A stretch of 45,867 bases of DNA from an uncultured Slackia sp. (lineage in GTDB: Bacteria; Actinomycetota; Coriobacteriia; Coriobacteriales; Eggerthellaceae). The notes beneath the pieces are model-generated. The model did not search any database. It worked only from the letters and a program-made list of their open reading frames with translations, and was not told where the DNA came from. The number at the start of each line of letters is the position of its first letter. Within the stretch, counting starts at the first letter, position 1. Shown in pieces: positions 32,701 to 39,851 of this stretch. A program made the position numbers and the translations under genes. The stretch covers positions 1 to 45,867 of the forward strand of contig USEZ01000003.1 in the NCBI GenBank assembly GCA_900553775.1, read 5' to 3'.

Positions 32701-32900
32701 AAACCGGTTCCGTCGCCGGCAACGGCCCCGTCGTCGGCATCGGTCAGGCCCAAAGAAACCTGGCCGTGTTTGTTCGAAACGCCCGTGCCGACATCGCGCA
32801 CATACGACAGCGCATCGATTTTGGGCTGCCCATCGAACACCTTCACCACCGCATCGGATGCGCGCGTTTGGTAGTCGAGAACACTGAATTTGAATTCCAT
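29730..32900 (-). CDS. res: Type III restriction endonuclease subunit Res
   Basis: The 1056-residue protein has Walker A TGTGKT (113-118), a DEPQKM motif II (from 248), later helicase motifs (FIFSHSALREGWDNPNVFQ and GRGLRLCVNQ), and a C-terminal PD-(D/E)xK nuclease with Asp988 (PDW) and E1006-x-K1008 (ETKG). Res translocates or senses along DNA with ATP and cuts when two unmodified sites face each other; it needs Mod for site recognition. The start at 32900 gives the expected MEFKFSVLDYQ; the frame is open further upstream over the opposite-strand pair. Mod lies upstream on the same strand but an opposite-strand gene pair separates them. Confidence 0.95.
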   Translation of the reverse strand: MEFKFSVLDYQTRASDAVVKVFDGQPKIDALSYVRDVGTGVSNKHGQVSLGLTDADDGAVAGDGTGFRNAPLRLTADELFDNVKKVQRKNGIPLSGKLHRDLGAVELDVEMETGTGKTYVYTQTMFELNARYGWSKFIIVVPSVAIREGVAKSLEITAKHFHERYGKCLWPFVYSSNRLNEIDGFASRADISVMVINMHAFNAFDESKSKDGRGGDKTARIMFSERDDFGSRRPIDVISATNPILIIDEPQKMGKKTGATRKAMTQFKPLFSLNYSATHKERHNAVFALDPLDAYNERLVKRIEVKGIEMVGMRGTDGYVYLQDIKVSPSKPPCAAIEHKRQLASGKVAKHTGNFSEGDDIYHASRELAAYAHGYRILRIVPDQNGQAGYVEFDNHERLYRGQVANDSSEEDLRRIQIRETIASHLQKEEVLFRRGIKCLSLFFIDEVAKYRVYDEDGSEGVGEYGRIFEEEYERAVGARAADLASGDACGQAYARYLQGFDAHDVHKGYFSVDKKGRAVNSKLKRGSEFAEGEDAVAAYDLILRNKERLLSFEEPCRFIFSHSALREGWDNPNVFQICTLKGSGDSDIGKRQEVGRGLRLCVNQDGIRQDAALLGRDGVHAVNLLTVIASEGYDDFVRSLQAETEGELRERPKRVEERLFAGFTVVGASSEYKLTEADARRIVDVMKMNRLVDYDGNLTDAFRAQGFSGVAEADIPEHLAGFIDQLERIARSVEDAAVLEGMIGNALETKVSRNGLNDNFRKKEFQELWARINRKHAYTVEFDSDELRRNAVASIDANLTVSTPRYRLKQGAQRDEATCEGVESRDGFKASSSKTLEVGGDAATNATFDVVGAVAGKASITRASAAAILADMAPDRFALFRVNPEEFIAKAAALIAEEKARMVVEHIRYNRTEGTYDAVEIFTEDMPESLSRALETPKKGVQNWTVLDSDTERAFAQDLEDSDDVCVFAHLPRSFKIPTPVGDYAPDWAIAFNEGVVKRIYFVAETKGSLSTLNLKGAERAKIECARKLFDQLGEGDVRYDFVSTYDELMGKVMR

Positions 32901-32981
32901 GAGAGCACCTATCTTGCTATGAAAGCCATTGAGTACAATGGACGGAGTTACACGATAAGAAGCACGGGGAGGTTGTTTTTC

Positions 32982-33248
32982 ATGATGTGGTCGTACGCAA
33001 CGCTTTCCGATGGCACGCACATCGCATATTCCGACCTGCAAGACGACGGAACGCTTCGCATCGCCGCGGAACGCTCGCGCGACTGGGGATTCGATTCCGC
33101 CCGTTGCGTCATGCCCGCATATCGATGGACCGAAATCGATGGTTTTTCCGATGCCGAAATCGCCGAACTCGACGAATTCCTCCGCAACAACGCCCCGCTT
33201 ATCTTCGAGCTGGCCGAGGCCCCGTACGATGAAAGGCTGACCGCGTAA
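32982..33248 (+). CDS. Small partner protein of the DUF4160 gene
   Basis: This 88-residue acidic protein has the motifs LSDGTHIAYSDLQDDGT, FDSARCVMPAYRW and GFSDAEIAELDEFL. Its position before DUF4160 matches the two-gene arrangement in which a DUF2442-like small protein accompanies DUF4160, but the family could not be named firmly. ATG 32982 follows a GGGGAGG site; an in-frame ATG at 32919 would give 109 residues without a site. Its stop overlaps the next start (TAATG). It is transcribed against res and mod, and its 5' end faces res across 81 bp. Confidence 0.7.
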   Translation: MMWSYATLSDGTHIAYSDLQDDGTLRIAAERSRDWGFDSARCVMPAYRWTEIDGFSDAEIAELDEFLRNNAPLIFELAEAPYDERLTA

Positions 33249-33526
33249 TGCCGAAAGTCCTCATCATCGGCCGGTACGTTCTGTTCTTCTGGATGGGAGA
33301 AAACGGCGAGCCCGTCCATATCCACATATCCGTCAAACGCGCCGAAGCCAATGCCACTAAATTCTGGCTGCTGTCCAACGGAGGATGCCGTCTTGCGAAC
33401 AACAACAGCGGCATCCCCGACAAAGACCTCCGAAAACTCGCAAAGGCCGTCACCCTCAACCATGCGCTTATTTGCAGAGCGTGGTGCGAGGCTTTCGGCG
33501 CGGAAAGCCTCGTGTTCATCGATTAA
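33248..33526 (+). CDS. DUF4160-family protein, possible toxin-antitoxin component
   Basis: The 92-residue protein shows the DUF4160 pattern: FFWMGENGEPVHIHISV (a His-x-His motif), AEANATKFWL, LANNNSGIP and LNHALICRAWCEAFG. The family is small, widespread and usually encoded next to a small partner; toxin-antitoxin membership has been suggested but no activity is established to my knowledge. It is translationally coupled to the gene before it, and ends 10 bp from the convergent mod stop. Confidence 0.85.
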   Translation: MPKVLIIGRYVLFFWMGENGEPVHIHISVKRAEANATKFWLLSNGGCRLANNNSGIPDKDLRKLAKAVTLNHALICRAWCEAFGAESLVFID

Positions 33527-33536
33527 GCGAGGCAAT

Positions 33537-35447
33537 CTACACCACTCTGGTTTCGGTTTCGGGGCTGAGCGTTTTGAAGATTTCCTCGAAGTTGGCAAGG
33601 GCATCATCGCCGACGAACGACGCATCGCGCAGCACGGCGCGCAAAGGCTGGCGCGCCGCCATGATGCGGATGGCATCTTCGGGAACATCGCGATCGAAGC
33701 AAGCGAGCAGCGCGTCATCATCGACGGAATAGACGGTTTTGCCGCAGATATTCAGCTTCTCGATACGTGCGGTATAGGGAATCTGGAACTTCGGAAGCAG
33801 CTGGAACAGGATGTCTTCGGGCGTGCGATCCGATTTCAGATTATCCGCAAAGCCGAACAGCTGGCTTTGCTCGATGGCATCGGGCGTACGTTGCACGTCT
33901 TCGAAGTTGGACGAGTCGATCTTGAGCACACGGAAGCCGATGTCGGGAACCTTCTTGGGCTCTTCGCCGAGCTTGAGCTGTGCGTTGGATTCTTCTACCT
34001 CGGCCGCGATCTTCGCGCCCGCACGACGAATGCGCTCTTTGCCGATCTCGCAGATGTTCTTGTAGCCCGCTTTGGCAGCCTCGGACTTCTCGTCGCACGC
34101 TTCGGGCAGCTGCACCATGATGAACTTGCGGTTGCCGCCATCCTCGGCATTGAGCTGCATCACAGCATGGGCGGTAGTGGCCGAGCCGGAGAAGAAATCG
34201 AGAATTACAGATTCGCGATGACTGCAAAGCTGCAGCATCTTTTTTAAAAACCCAACTGGTTTTGGATTAGGGAACAGTGCGGCCCCATCAAAAAGCTTTT
34301 TAACAAGCTGGGTGCCATTTGTTGTCGTTTCGACATCATCCCACCAGGTATTTGCTACAGAACCCCTTTCCATTGCCTCTGACATGAAGCGCTTTCTCTG
34401 CGGACCTCCATCTCCAGTTTTCCCAAACACGATTCGCCCATCCTCAACAAGCTCTAGATATCTCTTGTAGTCATTCTTCCAGCTGCATCCTGCGTTTGGG
34501 CGATAGACAGCCCCCGTTTTTGGATTAGCAATTTCATATTGCTGGTTGGGGCGCCATCCTCCGACTTGAAACGGATCGGCCTTCCACGGACCGCGCGGAT
34601 CGTTGTCGGGATTAGAAAAACCTTCGCCTTTATCGGGCAACCTAAACGCCTCTCGACGTCCGATGAACCAGTTCATCGATTTGAAATAGATAAAGTTGTA
34701 AGTATGCGATACGGAAATAAGCGCGGTATTCGTGACCGACTTAGTGGAGTTCCACAATATGTCACCGCAATAATTCGATTCCCCGAAAATAAAATCAAGC
34801 ATCGCTTTTAAATTGCACGCTTCGGAATCACTGATGCTGACGCATAAGATCCCATCCTCGCTCAGCAAATCCCTCGCCAGCACGAGCCGGGGATACATCA
34901 TCGAGCACCAGTCGGAGTGAAACCTGCCGTTGGACTCGTTGTTCACTTTGTATGCGGCATCAAGAACATTACCCTCCTCATCGAAGGCGCCGCTCTCGGC
35001 ACGCTCCTCTTCGGCAGTGCACGCGAAGCTGTCGTTGTATACGAAATCATGACCCGTGTTATACGGCGGATCGATGTAAATCATCTTGATCTTGCCAGCG
35101 TACGTCTCGCGCAGAATCTTGAGCGCATCCAGATTGTCGCCCTCGATGTAGAGGTTCTCGGTGGTGTCCCAATTCACGCTTTCTTCAGGGCACGGGCGCA
35201 TGGTCTTGTCGATTTGACGGATGGCCTCCGCGCGGGCCTTCTGCTTGCCGGGCCAGGTGAACTGATAGCGCTCGCGTTTGTCCTCGGCGATATCGCCCAC
35301 ATGGGCCTTGAGCGCCTCGACGTCGATGCTATGGCGAACATTGCCGTCTTCATCCAGCACTTCGGTCACGATGTCGGGGAAAAGCTCCCCCAGCTTGGCG
35401 GCATTTTCCGCAGCGATGTCCGTCGTGCTCAAACATACCTTGTCCAT
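33537..35447 (-). CDS. mod: Type III DNA adenine methyltransferase subunit Mod
   Basis: The 636-residue enzyme has motif IV DPPY (126-129; IYIDPPYNTGHDF) before the SAM site DFFSGSATTAHAV (about 415-427), the beta-class order of type III N6-adenine methylases. The central target-recognition domain (about residues 206-411, bases 34215-34830) is clearly lower in GC: hand counts of three 60-base lines gave 45, 40 and 38 percent against 60 percent in a flanking line. An AAGGAGAG site precedes the ATG. Mod methylates the recognition site alone and with Res forms the restriction enzyme. A TATAAT box lies at 35511-35516, and a C14 tract lies further upstream. Confidence 0.95.
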   Translation of the reverse strand: MDKVCLSTTDIAAENAAKLGELFPDIVTEVLDEDGNVRHSIDVEALKAHVGDIAEDKRERYQFTWPGKQKARAEAIRQIDKTMRPCPEESVNWDTTENLYIEGDNLDALKILRETYAGKIKMIYIDPPYNTGHDFVYNDSFACTAEEERAESGAFDEEGNVLDAAYKVNNESNGRFHSDWCSMMYPRLVLARDLLSEDGILCVSISDSEACNLKAMLDFIFGESNYCGDILWNSTKSVTNTALISVSHTYNFIYFKSMNWFIGRREAFRLPDKGEGFSNPDNDPRGPWKADPFQVGGWRPNQQYEIANPKTGAVYRPNAGCSWKNDYKRYLELVEDGRIVFGKTGDGGPQRKRFMSEAMERGSVANTWWDDVETTTNGTQLVKKLFDGAALFPNPKPVGFLKKMLQLCSHRESVILDFFSGSATTAHAVMQLNAEDGGNRKFIMVQLPEACDEKSEAAKAGYKNICEIGKERIRRAGAKIAAEVEESNAQLKLGEEPKKVPDIGFRVLKIDSSNFEDVQRTPDAIEQSQLFGFADNLKSDRTPEDILFQLLPKFQIPYTARIEKLNICGKTVYSVDDDALLACFDRDVPEDAIRIMAARQPLRAVLRDASFVGDDALANFEEIFKTLSPETETRVV

Positions 35448-35510
35448 GGCTTACTCTCCTTCCGCAGAAGAAGAGTCGACCGAAAACAGGCAGTATCCTT
35501 CGAACACGGT

Positions 35511-35516
35511 ATTATA
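35511..35516 (-). promoter_or_regulatory. Possible -10 element of mod
   Basis: A consensus TATAAT on the minus strand lies 63 bp upstream of the mod start. No good -35 sequence is visible 17 bp away. Confidence 0.45.
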
Positions 35517-35621
35517 CGCGGCAGGCCGAACCTCCCTCGCGCATTCCTGTTCAGATGGGTACGCACACCCGCCGTCTACCTCATAACACGTATGCTTTCG
35601 GGAAGGATGCTCGGCATTGAG

Positions 35622-35635
35622 CCCCCCCCCCCCCC
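35622..35635 (-). repeat. Homopolymer tract (C14 on plus, G14 on minus)
   Basis: Fourteen consecutive C lie between the ychF terminator and the mod promoter region, 174 bp upstream of the mod start. The 297-bp gap 35448-35744 holds no gene that I can support. Confidence 0.85.
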
Positions 35636-35689
35636 GAAAATTATTCCGAGGTTCAGCACTATGGCTCCTTGTTGGTTTCCAGGATACGG

Positions 35690-35728
35690 AAAAGCGCCCT
35701 CGTAAGCCGCAAGGCGAAACGAGGGCGC
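35690..35728 (-). terminator. Terminator of ychF
   Basis: A perfect 9-bp stem (35694-35702 with 35720-35728) is followed on the minus strand by TTTT, 16 bp after the ychF stop. Confidence 0.8.
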
Positions 35729-35744
35729 CGCTTATTCGAATTGC

Positions 35745-36809
35745 CTACACGTTGAATTTGAAATGCATGACGTCGCCGTCCTGCACCACGTATTCCTTGC
35801 CTTCCTGACGCAGCTTGCCGGCTTCGCGGCAGCCCTTCTCGCCGCCGAGCGCGATGTAGTCTTCGAAGCTGGCGGTTTCGGCCTTGATGAAGCCGCGCTC
35901 GAAGTCGGAATGGATGACGCCTGCGGCCTGCGGCGCCTTCGCGCCCACGGGAATGGTCCATGCGCGGGTTTCCACCTCGCCGCTCGTGAAGTAGCTCTGC
36001 AGGCCCAGCAGCTTGTAGGCCTCGCGGATCAAGCGCGCCAGACCGCTTTCGGACAGGCCCAGCTCCTCCATGAACATCTTGGCGTCTTCGGGGTCGAGCT
36101 CGGAAAGGTCGGCCTCGGTTTTCGCGCAGATCGGCACGGGAATCTGGCCGTCGATTTCGGGAAGCTCGGCGCCCAGCTGGTCTTCGTCGACGTTGGCGAT
36201 GTAGAGCATGGGCTTGCAGGTGAGCAGGCACAGATCCTTGATGGCCGCCATCTCGTCGTCGCTCAAACCCAGCGTGAGCGCACGATGGCCCTCGTTGAGG
36301 CCGGCGAGCACCTTTTTCGCCGTTTCGAACTTGAACACAGCAGTTTTATCGCGCTTGGATTCCTTCTCAAGACGCGGCAGCGCCTTTTCGAGCGTGGCGA
36401 TGTCGGCCAAGATCAGTTCGGTTTTGATGGTTTCCACGTCGGATTGCGGGTCGACCTTCTTGGAAACATGCTCCACGTTGGGATCGCTGAAGAAACGCAC
36501 CACTTCGCAAATGGCATCGGTTTCGCGGATGTTGGCCAGGAATTTGTTGCCCAGGCCCTCGCCCTGGCTGGCGCCTGCCACCAAGCCGGCGATGTCGACG
36601 AATTCCACCGTGGCGGGCACGATCTTGGTGGGATGGTCGAGCGAGGCGAGCGCCTCAAGACGCTCGTCGGGCACGGGCACCAGGCCCACGTTGGGCTCGA
36701 TCGTGGCGAACGGGTAGTTGGCGGCGAAACCGCTCTTCTTCGTAAGCGCGGTGAACAGCGAAGACTTGCCCACGTTGGGCAGGCCCACGATACCGATGGA
36801 AAGCGACAT
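35745..36809 (-). CDS. ychF: Ribosome-associated ATPase YchF (Obg family)
   Basis: The 354-residue protein has G1 GLPNVGKSS (8-16), G3 VDIAGLV, and the atypical G4 NVDE in place of NKxD, which gives YchF/OLA1 a preference for ATP. A coiled-coil helical insertion (LEKALPRLEKESKRD) and a C-terminal TGS domain (AWTIPVGAKAPQAAGVIHSDFERGFI) follow. It binds ribosomes and modulates translation and stress responses. The ATG at 36809 follows an AAGGAGAT site. It is probably monocistronic, with a terminator just after the stop. Confidence 0.97.
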   Translation of the reverse strand: MSLSIGIVGLPNVGKSSLFTALTKKSGFAANYPFATIEPNVGLVPVPDERLEALASLDHPTKIVPATVEFVDIAGLVAGASQGEGLGNKFLANIRETDAICEVVRFFSDPNVEHVSKKVDPQSDVETIKTELILADIATLEKALPRLEKESKRDKTAVFKFETAKKVLAGLNEGHRALTLGLSDDEMAAIKDLCLLTCKPMLYIANVDEDQLGAELPEIDGQIPVPICAKTEADLSELDPEDAKMFMEELGLSESGLARLIREAYKLLGLQSYFTSGEVETRAWTIPVGAKAPQAAGVIHSDFERGFIKAETASFEDYIALGGEKGCREAGKLRQEGKEYVVQDGDVMHFKFNV

Positions 36810-36920
36810 GGCATATCTCCTTGAAGCCGTGCGAATGCAAATAAACGTAATTTTCATCATACCAAACGACGCAAGCAGGCGTGGTTTCGCAACCGAAGGG
36901 CCCGCTTGCGCAGCGAAACG

Positions 36921-36948
36921 CAAAAGACCCGCGCAAAAGCACGGGTCT
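36921..36948 (-). terminator. Terminator of the NSS symporter gene
   Basis: A 7-bp stem (36925-36931 with 36942-36948) is followed on the minus strand by TTTTG. A palindromic repeat (37015-37071) lies between it and the symporter stop. Confidence 0.65.
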
Positions 36949-37014
36949 GAAAAGCAGACGATGGAAAACGCGTTGCAAAGCGGCCGACACCCAAGCGAGC
37001 GGGGCCTGCCGCAC

Positions 37015-37071
37015 GCAGTTCCGCGCGAGCCGAACAGCGCTCGATGCGCCGTTCGCGCAAACCGGTACTGC
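37015..37071. repeat. Palindromic repeat element, copy 2 (intergenic)
   Basis: The same length, orientation, bulge (CGAGC) and flanks as copy 1 in recQ. The stem is 37031-37040 with 37046-37055. Two stem positions differ from copy 1 with compensating changes on the other arm. Confidence 0.7.
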
Positions 37072-37096
37072 ATAAGCGCGGCGGCCCCTGCGTGCG

Positions 37097-38479
37097 CTAC
37101 ATGCTGAACAGCCCCATCGTTTGCGCCACATAGGCGACCAAGATAGCAACGAGCACGACAGGCGCGATGTACTTCACCATGACGGTCCACACGTTCGCAA
37201 GCTTGAACTTGGCCGACTCGCGCACCTCGTCGATGATGACCTTCGGGCCGATGATCCAGCCCACGAAGATGCACGTCATCAACGCTGCAAGAGGCATCAT
37301 GACGGAGTTGGAGATGAAGTCCAGCAGATCGAGGATCGAAGAGCCCTCGCCCAACGGCTGGATGAACGCCAGCGAGCTGTAGCCCATGTTCACGACGATG
37401 CCCATGACCGTGACGAACACGATCACGATCACCAAGGCGCGACGACGCGAGCATTTGGTGCCGTCGGCGATGATCGAGGTGCACGTCTCCACCAGCGAGA
37501 TGGAGCTCGTCATGGCGGCGAACAGCACCAACACGAAGAATGCGAAGCCCAGGATGGGGGCCATGCCGCCCATGTTCTCGAACACCTGAGGCAGGATGAT
37601 GAACATCAGCGACGGACCGGAGTTCTCGGCCACGGCCTCGCCCGAACCGAGCGCCGCGAACGTGGCGGGAATGATCATAAGGCCCGCAAGCAGGGACACG
37701 CCGAAGGTGGCGCCTGCGATCTGCGTGACGCTCGAAGTGAGCTTGGCGGATTTCTTCAGATAGGAGCCGTAGGTCACCATGATGCCCATGGCCAACGACA
37801 GCGTGAAGAACGTCTGCCCCAGCGCGGCGATGATCAACTCGGGCGAAAGGGCGCTCAAATCGGGCAGCAGGTAGAACGCAAGGCCGTCCATGGCACCCGG
37901 AAGCGTGAGCGAGTAGATGGCGATGCCCGCCGACACGATGATCAGCAGCGGCATCATGACCAGGTTCGCCTTCTCGATGCCTTTATTGACGCCCAGGGCG
38001 ACGATCAGATACGTGAGCGCCATGAACACCAGCATGAATGCCATGCTCTCGGATCCGCTGGAAATGAAGCTGGAGAAGAAATCGCCGCCGTCGGCAAGCG
38101 CCGCCGGGCCTTCGACCACGTAGCCGACCATGTATTTGGTCACCCAGCCGCCGATCACGCAGTAATACGGCACGATGATGAACGGAACCGCCGACATGAA
38201 GATGCCGATGAAGGCGTATTTCTTGCCGAACGACTTGAATGCGCCGATCGAGCTTTGCTGCGTCTTGCGGCCGAGGGCCGTTTCAAGCAGCAGCAAGGCG
38301 AGGCCGATGGTGAATACGAACACGAGATACACGAACAAGAACGTGCCTCCGCCGTATTTCGCCGCCAGATAAGGGAAGCGCCACATGCTGCCCAGACCGA
38401 CCGCCGAAGCGGCTGCGGCCAGGACGAAGGCCAGCTTGCCCGACCACGATGCGCGCGTGGGAGTAGCCGAATCTGCCAT
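37097..38479 (-). CDS. Sodium-dependent neurotransmitter:sodium symporter (NSS) family transporter
   Basis: The 460-residue protein has about eleven helices of the LeuT fold. Helix 1 carries SAVGLGSMWRFPY then GGGTF, the NSS signature. The Asn that helps bind Na1 in LeuT is Ser here (GLGS), as I recall in some other bacterial members. Bacterial NSS proteins import amino acids, often tryptophan, tyrosine or leucine, with Na+. The substrate cannot be fixed from sequence. An AAAGGAAC site precedes the ATG. The 5' leader holds a large stem-loop (38529-38605), which may control it. Confidence 0.93.
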   Translation of the reverse strand: MADSATPTRASWSGKLAFVLAAAASAVGLGSMWRFPYLAAKYGGGTFLFVYLVFVFTIGLALLLLETALGRKTQQSSIGAFKSFGKKYAFIGIFMSAVPFIIVPYYCVIGGWVTKYMVGYVVEGPAALADGGDFFSSFISSGSESMAFMLVFMALTYLIVALGVNKGIEKANLVMMPLLIIVSAGIAIYSLTLPGAMDGLAFYLLPDLSALSPELIIAALGQTFFTLSLAMGIMVTYGSYLKKSAKLTSSVTQIAGATFGVSLLAGLMIIPATFAALGSGEAVAENSGPSLMFIILPQVFENMGGMAPILGFAFFVLVLFAAMTSSISLVETCTSIIADGTKCSRRRALVIVIVFVTVMGIVVNMGYSSLAFIQPLGEGSSILDLLDFISNSVMMPLAALMTCIFVGWIIGPKVIIDEVRESAKFKLANVWTVMVKYIAPVVLVAILVAYVAQTMGLFSM

Positions 38480-38849
38480 GGTCCGTTCCTTTCGAATCGA
38501 GCGGGCCGAAACCCGCAGCCTGTACTAAAAGCAGGTCGATATCAAAAAGGGCTCGCACATTCCTGCAGCCGGATGTGCGAACCTTTTCAATGAAACGACC
38601 TGCTTCATGGGTATGGCGCTTTATTGTAGCGTAGTGCTCTGGGGCCGACCAGGACAACTTCCCCGGGCAGGCGAATGGCAACACGTTGGAAACACTCGGC
38701 GGAAAAGGCGGCGGGCGACGGTGTAAAAAGCGGGATGAACGGCGGAAACAACCGCACGAAGCGAATGCGGGGATCGCAGCGGCGCATCCGTCCGAACGAC
38801 ACGGCGACCCGACGGACGACGACGATCCGACGGGCGGCGAAGGCATGCG
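38480..38849. other. 370-bp gap between truA and the NSS gene
   Basis: It contains the NSS leader structure (38529-38605) and a TACAAT -10-like box on the minus strand (38623-38628), with no matching -35. Bases 38660-38849 show no feature I can support beyond short shadow frames. Confidence 0.5.
38529..38605 (-). promoter_or_regulatory. Nested stem-loop leader upstream of the NSS transporter
   Basis: Three stacked stems share one axis: a perfect 10-bp outer stem (38529-38538 with 38596-38605), a 6-bp middle stem (38545-38550 with 38582-38587) and a perfect 8-bp inner stem (38553-38560 with 38573-38580) with a 12-nt loop. It begins about 20 bases after a TACAAT box and ends 50 bp before the start codon. 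No known riboswitch class was recognised. Confidence 0.6.
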
Positions 38850-39728
38850 CTAGCGGCCGTCCTGCGTCCGATACGGCTCGTATCCCACACGCCAAAACGT
38901 CAAACCGGCAGCAGGGGCGTTCTGTCCTGCGGCGCCGCGATCGCGGGCGGCAAGCACCTCGTCGATCCACGATGCGGGACGCTTTCCGCGACCGACCTCC
39001 ACAAGCGTGCCCACCATGGTTCTTACCATGGAGTGAAGAAACGCATTGCCCACCACGCGCACGGTGACGACGGGCGTTCCGACGAGCTCTTCCTCGTAGA
39101 CATCGCACGCTATGACGTTTCTGCAGGTCGATCGACCATCAGCTTCGATCATGCGGGCGGATGCGGCCATGCAGAAGCTCTTGAAGTCGTGCTCGCCCTC
39201 GAAGCGCGCCGCCGCCCGGCGCATGGCCTCCACATCGAGGTCGACTCCGCCGAGGTGCCACACCAACGGAGCCACCAGCACCGGCCGCGCGCTTTGCGTG
39301 CAGATGTGGTAGTGATATTCGCGCCACTGAGCATCGAAACGCGCGCTGAACCCGAAAGGGCGCTCCTGCACTGCGGAAATCGAGATGGCGTCATCCACCA
39401 GCGCATTGAGCGAGCGTTCGAGCGATCGGGCGCTTTTTGCGGCGAATTCCTTTTCGGACACGTCGAATCCGACCACCTGGCCGCGCGCATGCACGCCGGC
39501 ATCGGTGCGTCCGGCGCATACGGTTTTCACATCGCGACGATAGAGAAGCGAAAGCGCCTGTTCGAGTTCTCCCTGTACGGTTTTCACGTGGCGCTCCGCC
39601 TGTCGGGCGAAGCCCGCGAAAGACGCGCCGTTGTAGGCGACCGTCAAAGCGATGGTGCGAGACGCCTCGTCGCAAGAAGGCGTTCGGCTGGGCGCGCCCT
39701 GCGCGCATGGCTGTTCGTTGTTCATCAT
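38850..39728 (-). CDS. truA: tRNA pseudouridine(38-40) synthase TruA
   Basis: The 292-residue enzyme has the TruA core: LTVAYNGASFAGFARQ, the catalytic Asp76 in AGRTDAGVHARGQVV, the strand motif REYHYHI, and the C-terminal FLHSMVRTMVGTLVEVGRG. It isomerises uridines 38-40 in the anticodon arm. The start is uncertain: tandem ATGs at 39728 and 39725 lack a ribosome site, while ATG 39791 has AGGTAA upstream but adds 21 residues unlike the family. A TATACT sequence lies just before 39728. The gene is divergent from the MOSC gene. Confidence 0.94.
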   Translation of the reverse strand: MMNNEQPCAQGAPSRTPSCDEASRTIALTVAYNGASFAGFARQAERHVKTVQGELEQALSLLYRRDVKTVCAGRTDAGVHARGQVVGFDVSEKEFAAKSARSLERSLNALVDDAISISAVQERPFGFSARFDAQWREYHYHICTQSARPVLVAPLVWHLGGVDLDVEAMRRAAARFEGEHDFKSFCMAASARMIEADGRSTCRNVIACDVYEEELVGTPVVTVRVVGNAFLHSMVRTMVGTLVEVGRGKRPASWIDEVLAARDRGAAGQNAPAAGLTFWRVGYEPYRTQDGR

Positions 39729-39851
39729 GACGGCCAGTATAGCAAGTCTCGCGAAAAGAACGTCGCGATCGCATCCAACACCGTTATTCATATTGATTAC
39801 CTATGAATTCTTGTTTATCCTCACCAAAGGATATTGCAAGAAAGGAGCCTC

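Noticed and set aside
34917..35705. A plus-strand frame reading through the C14 tract
   Set aside because: Its Pro-run comes from the homopolymer, and it lies mostly antisense to mod.
38529..38605. truA terminator
   Set aside because: The structure is about 250 bp past the truA stop, follows a -10-like box, and lies close to the NSS start; a leader role fits better.
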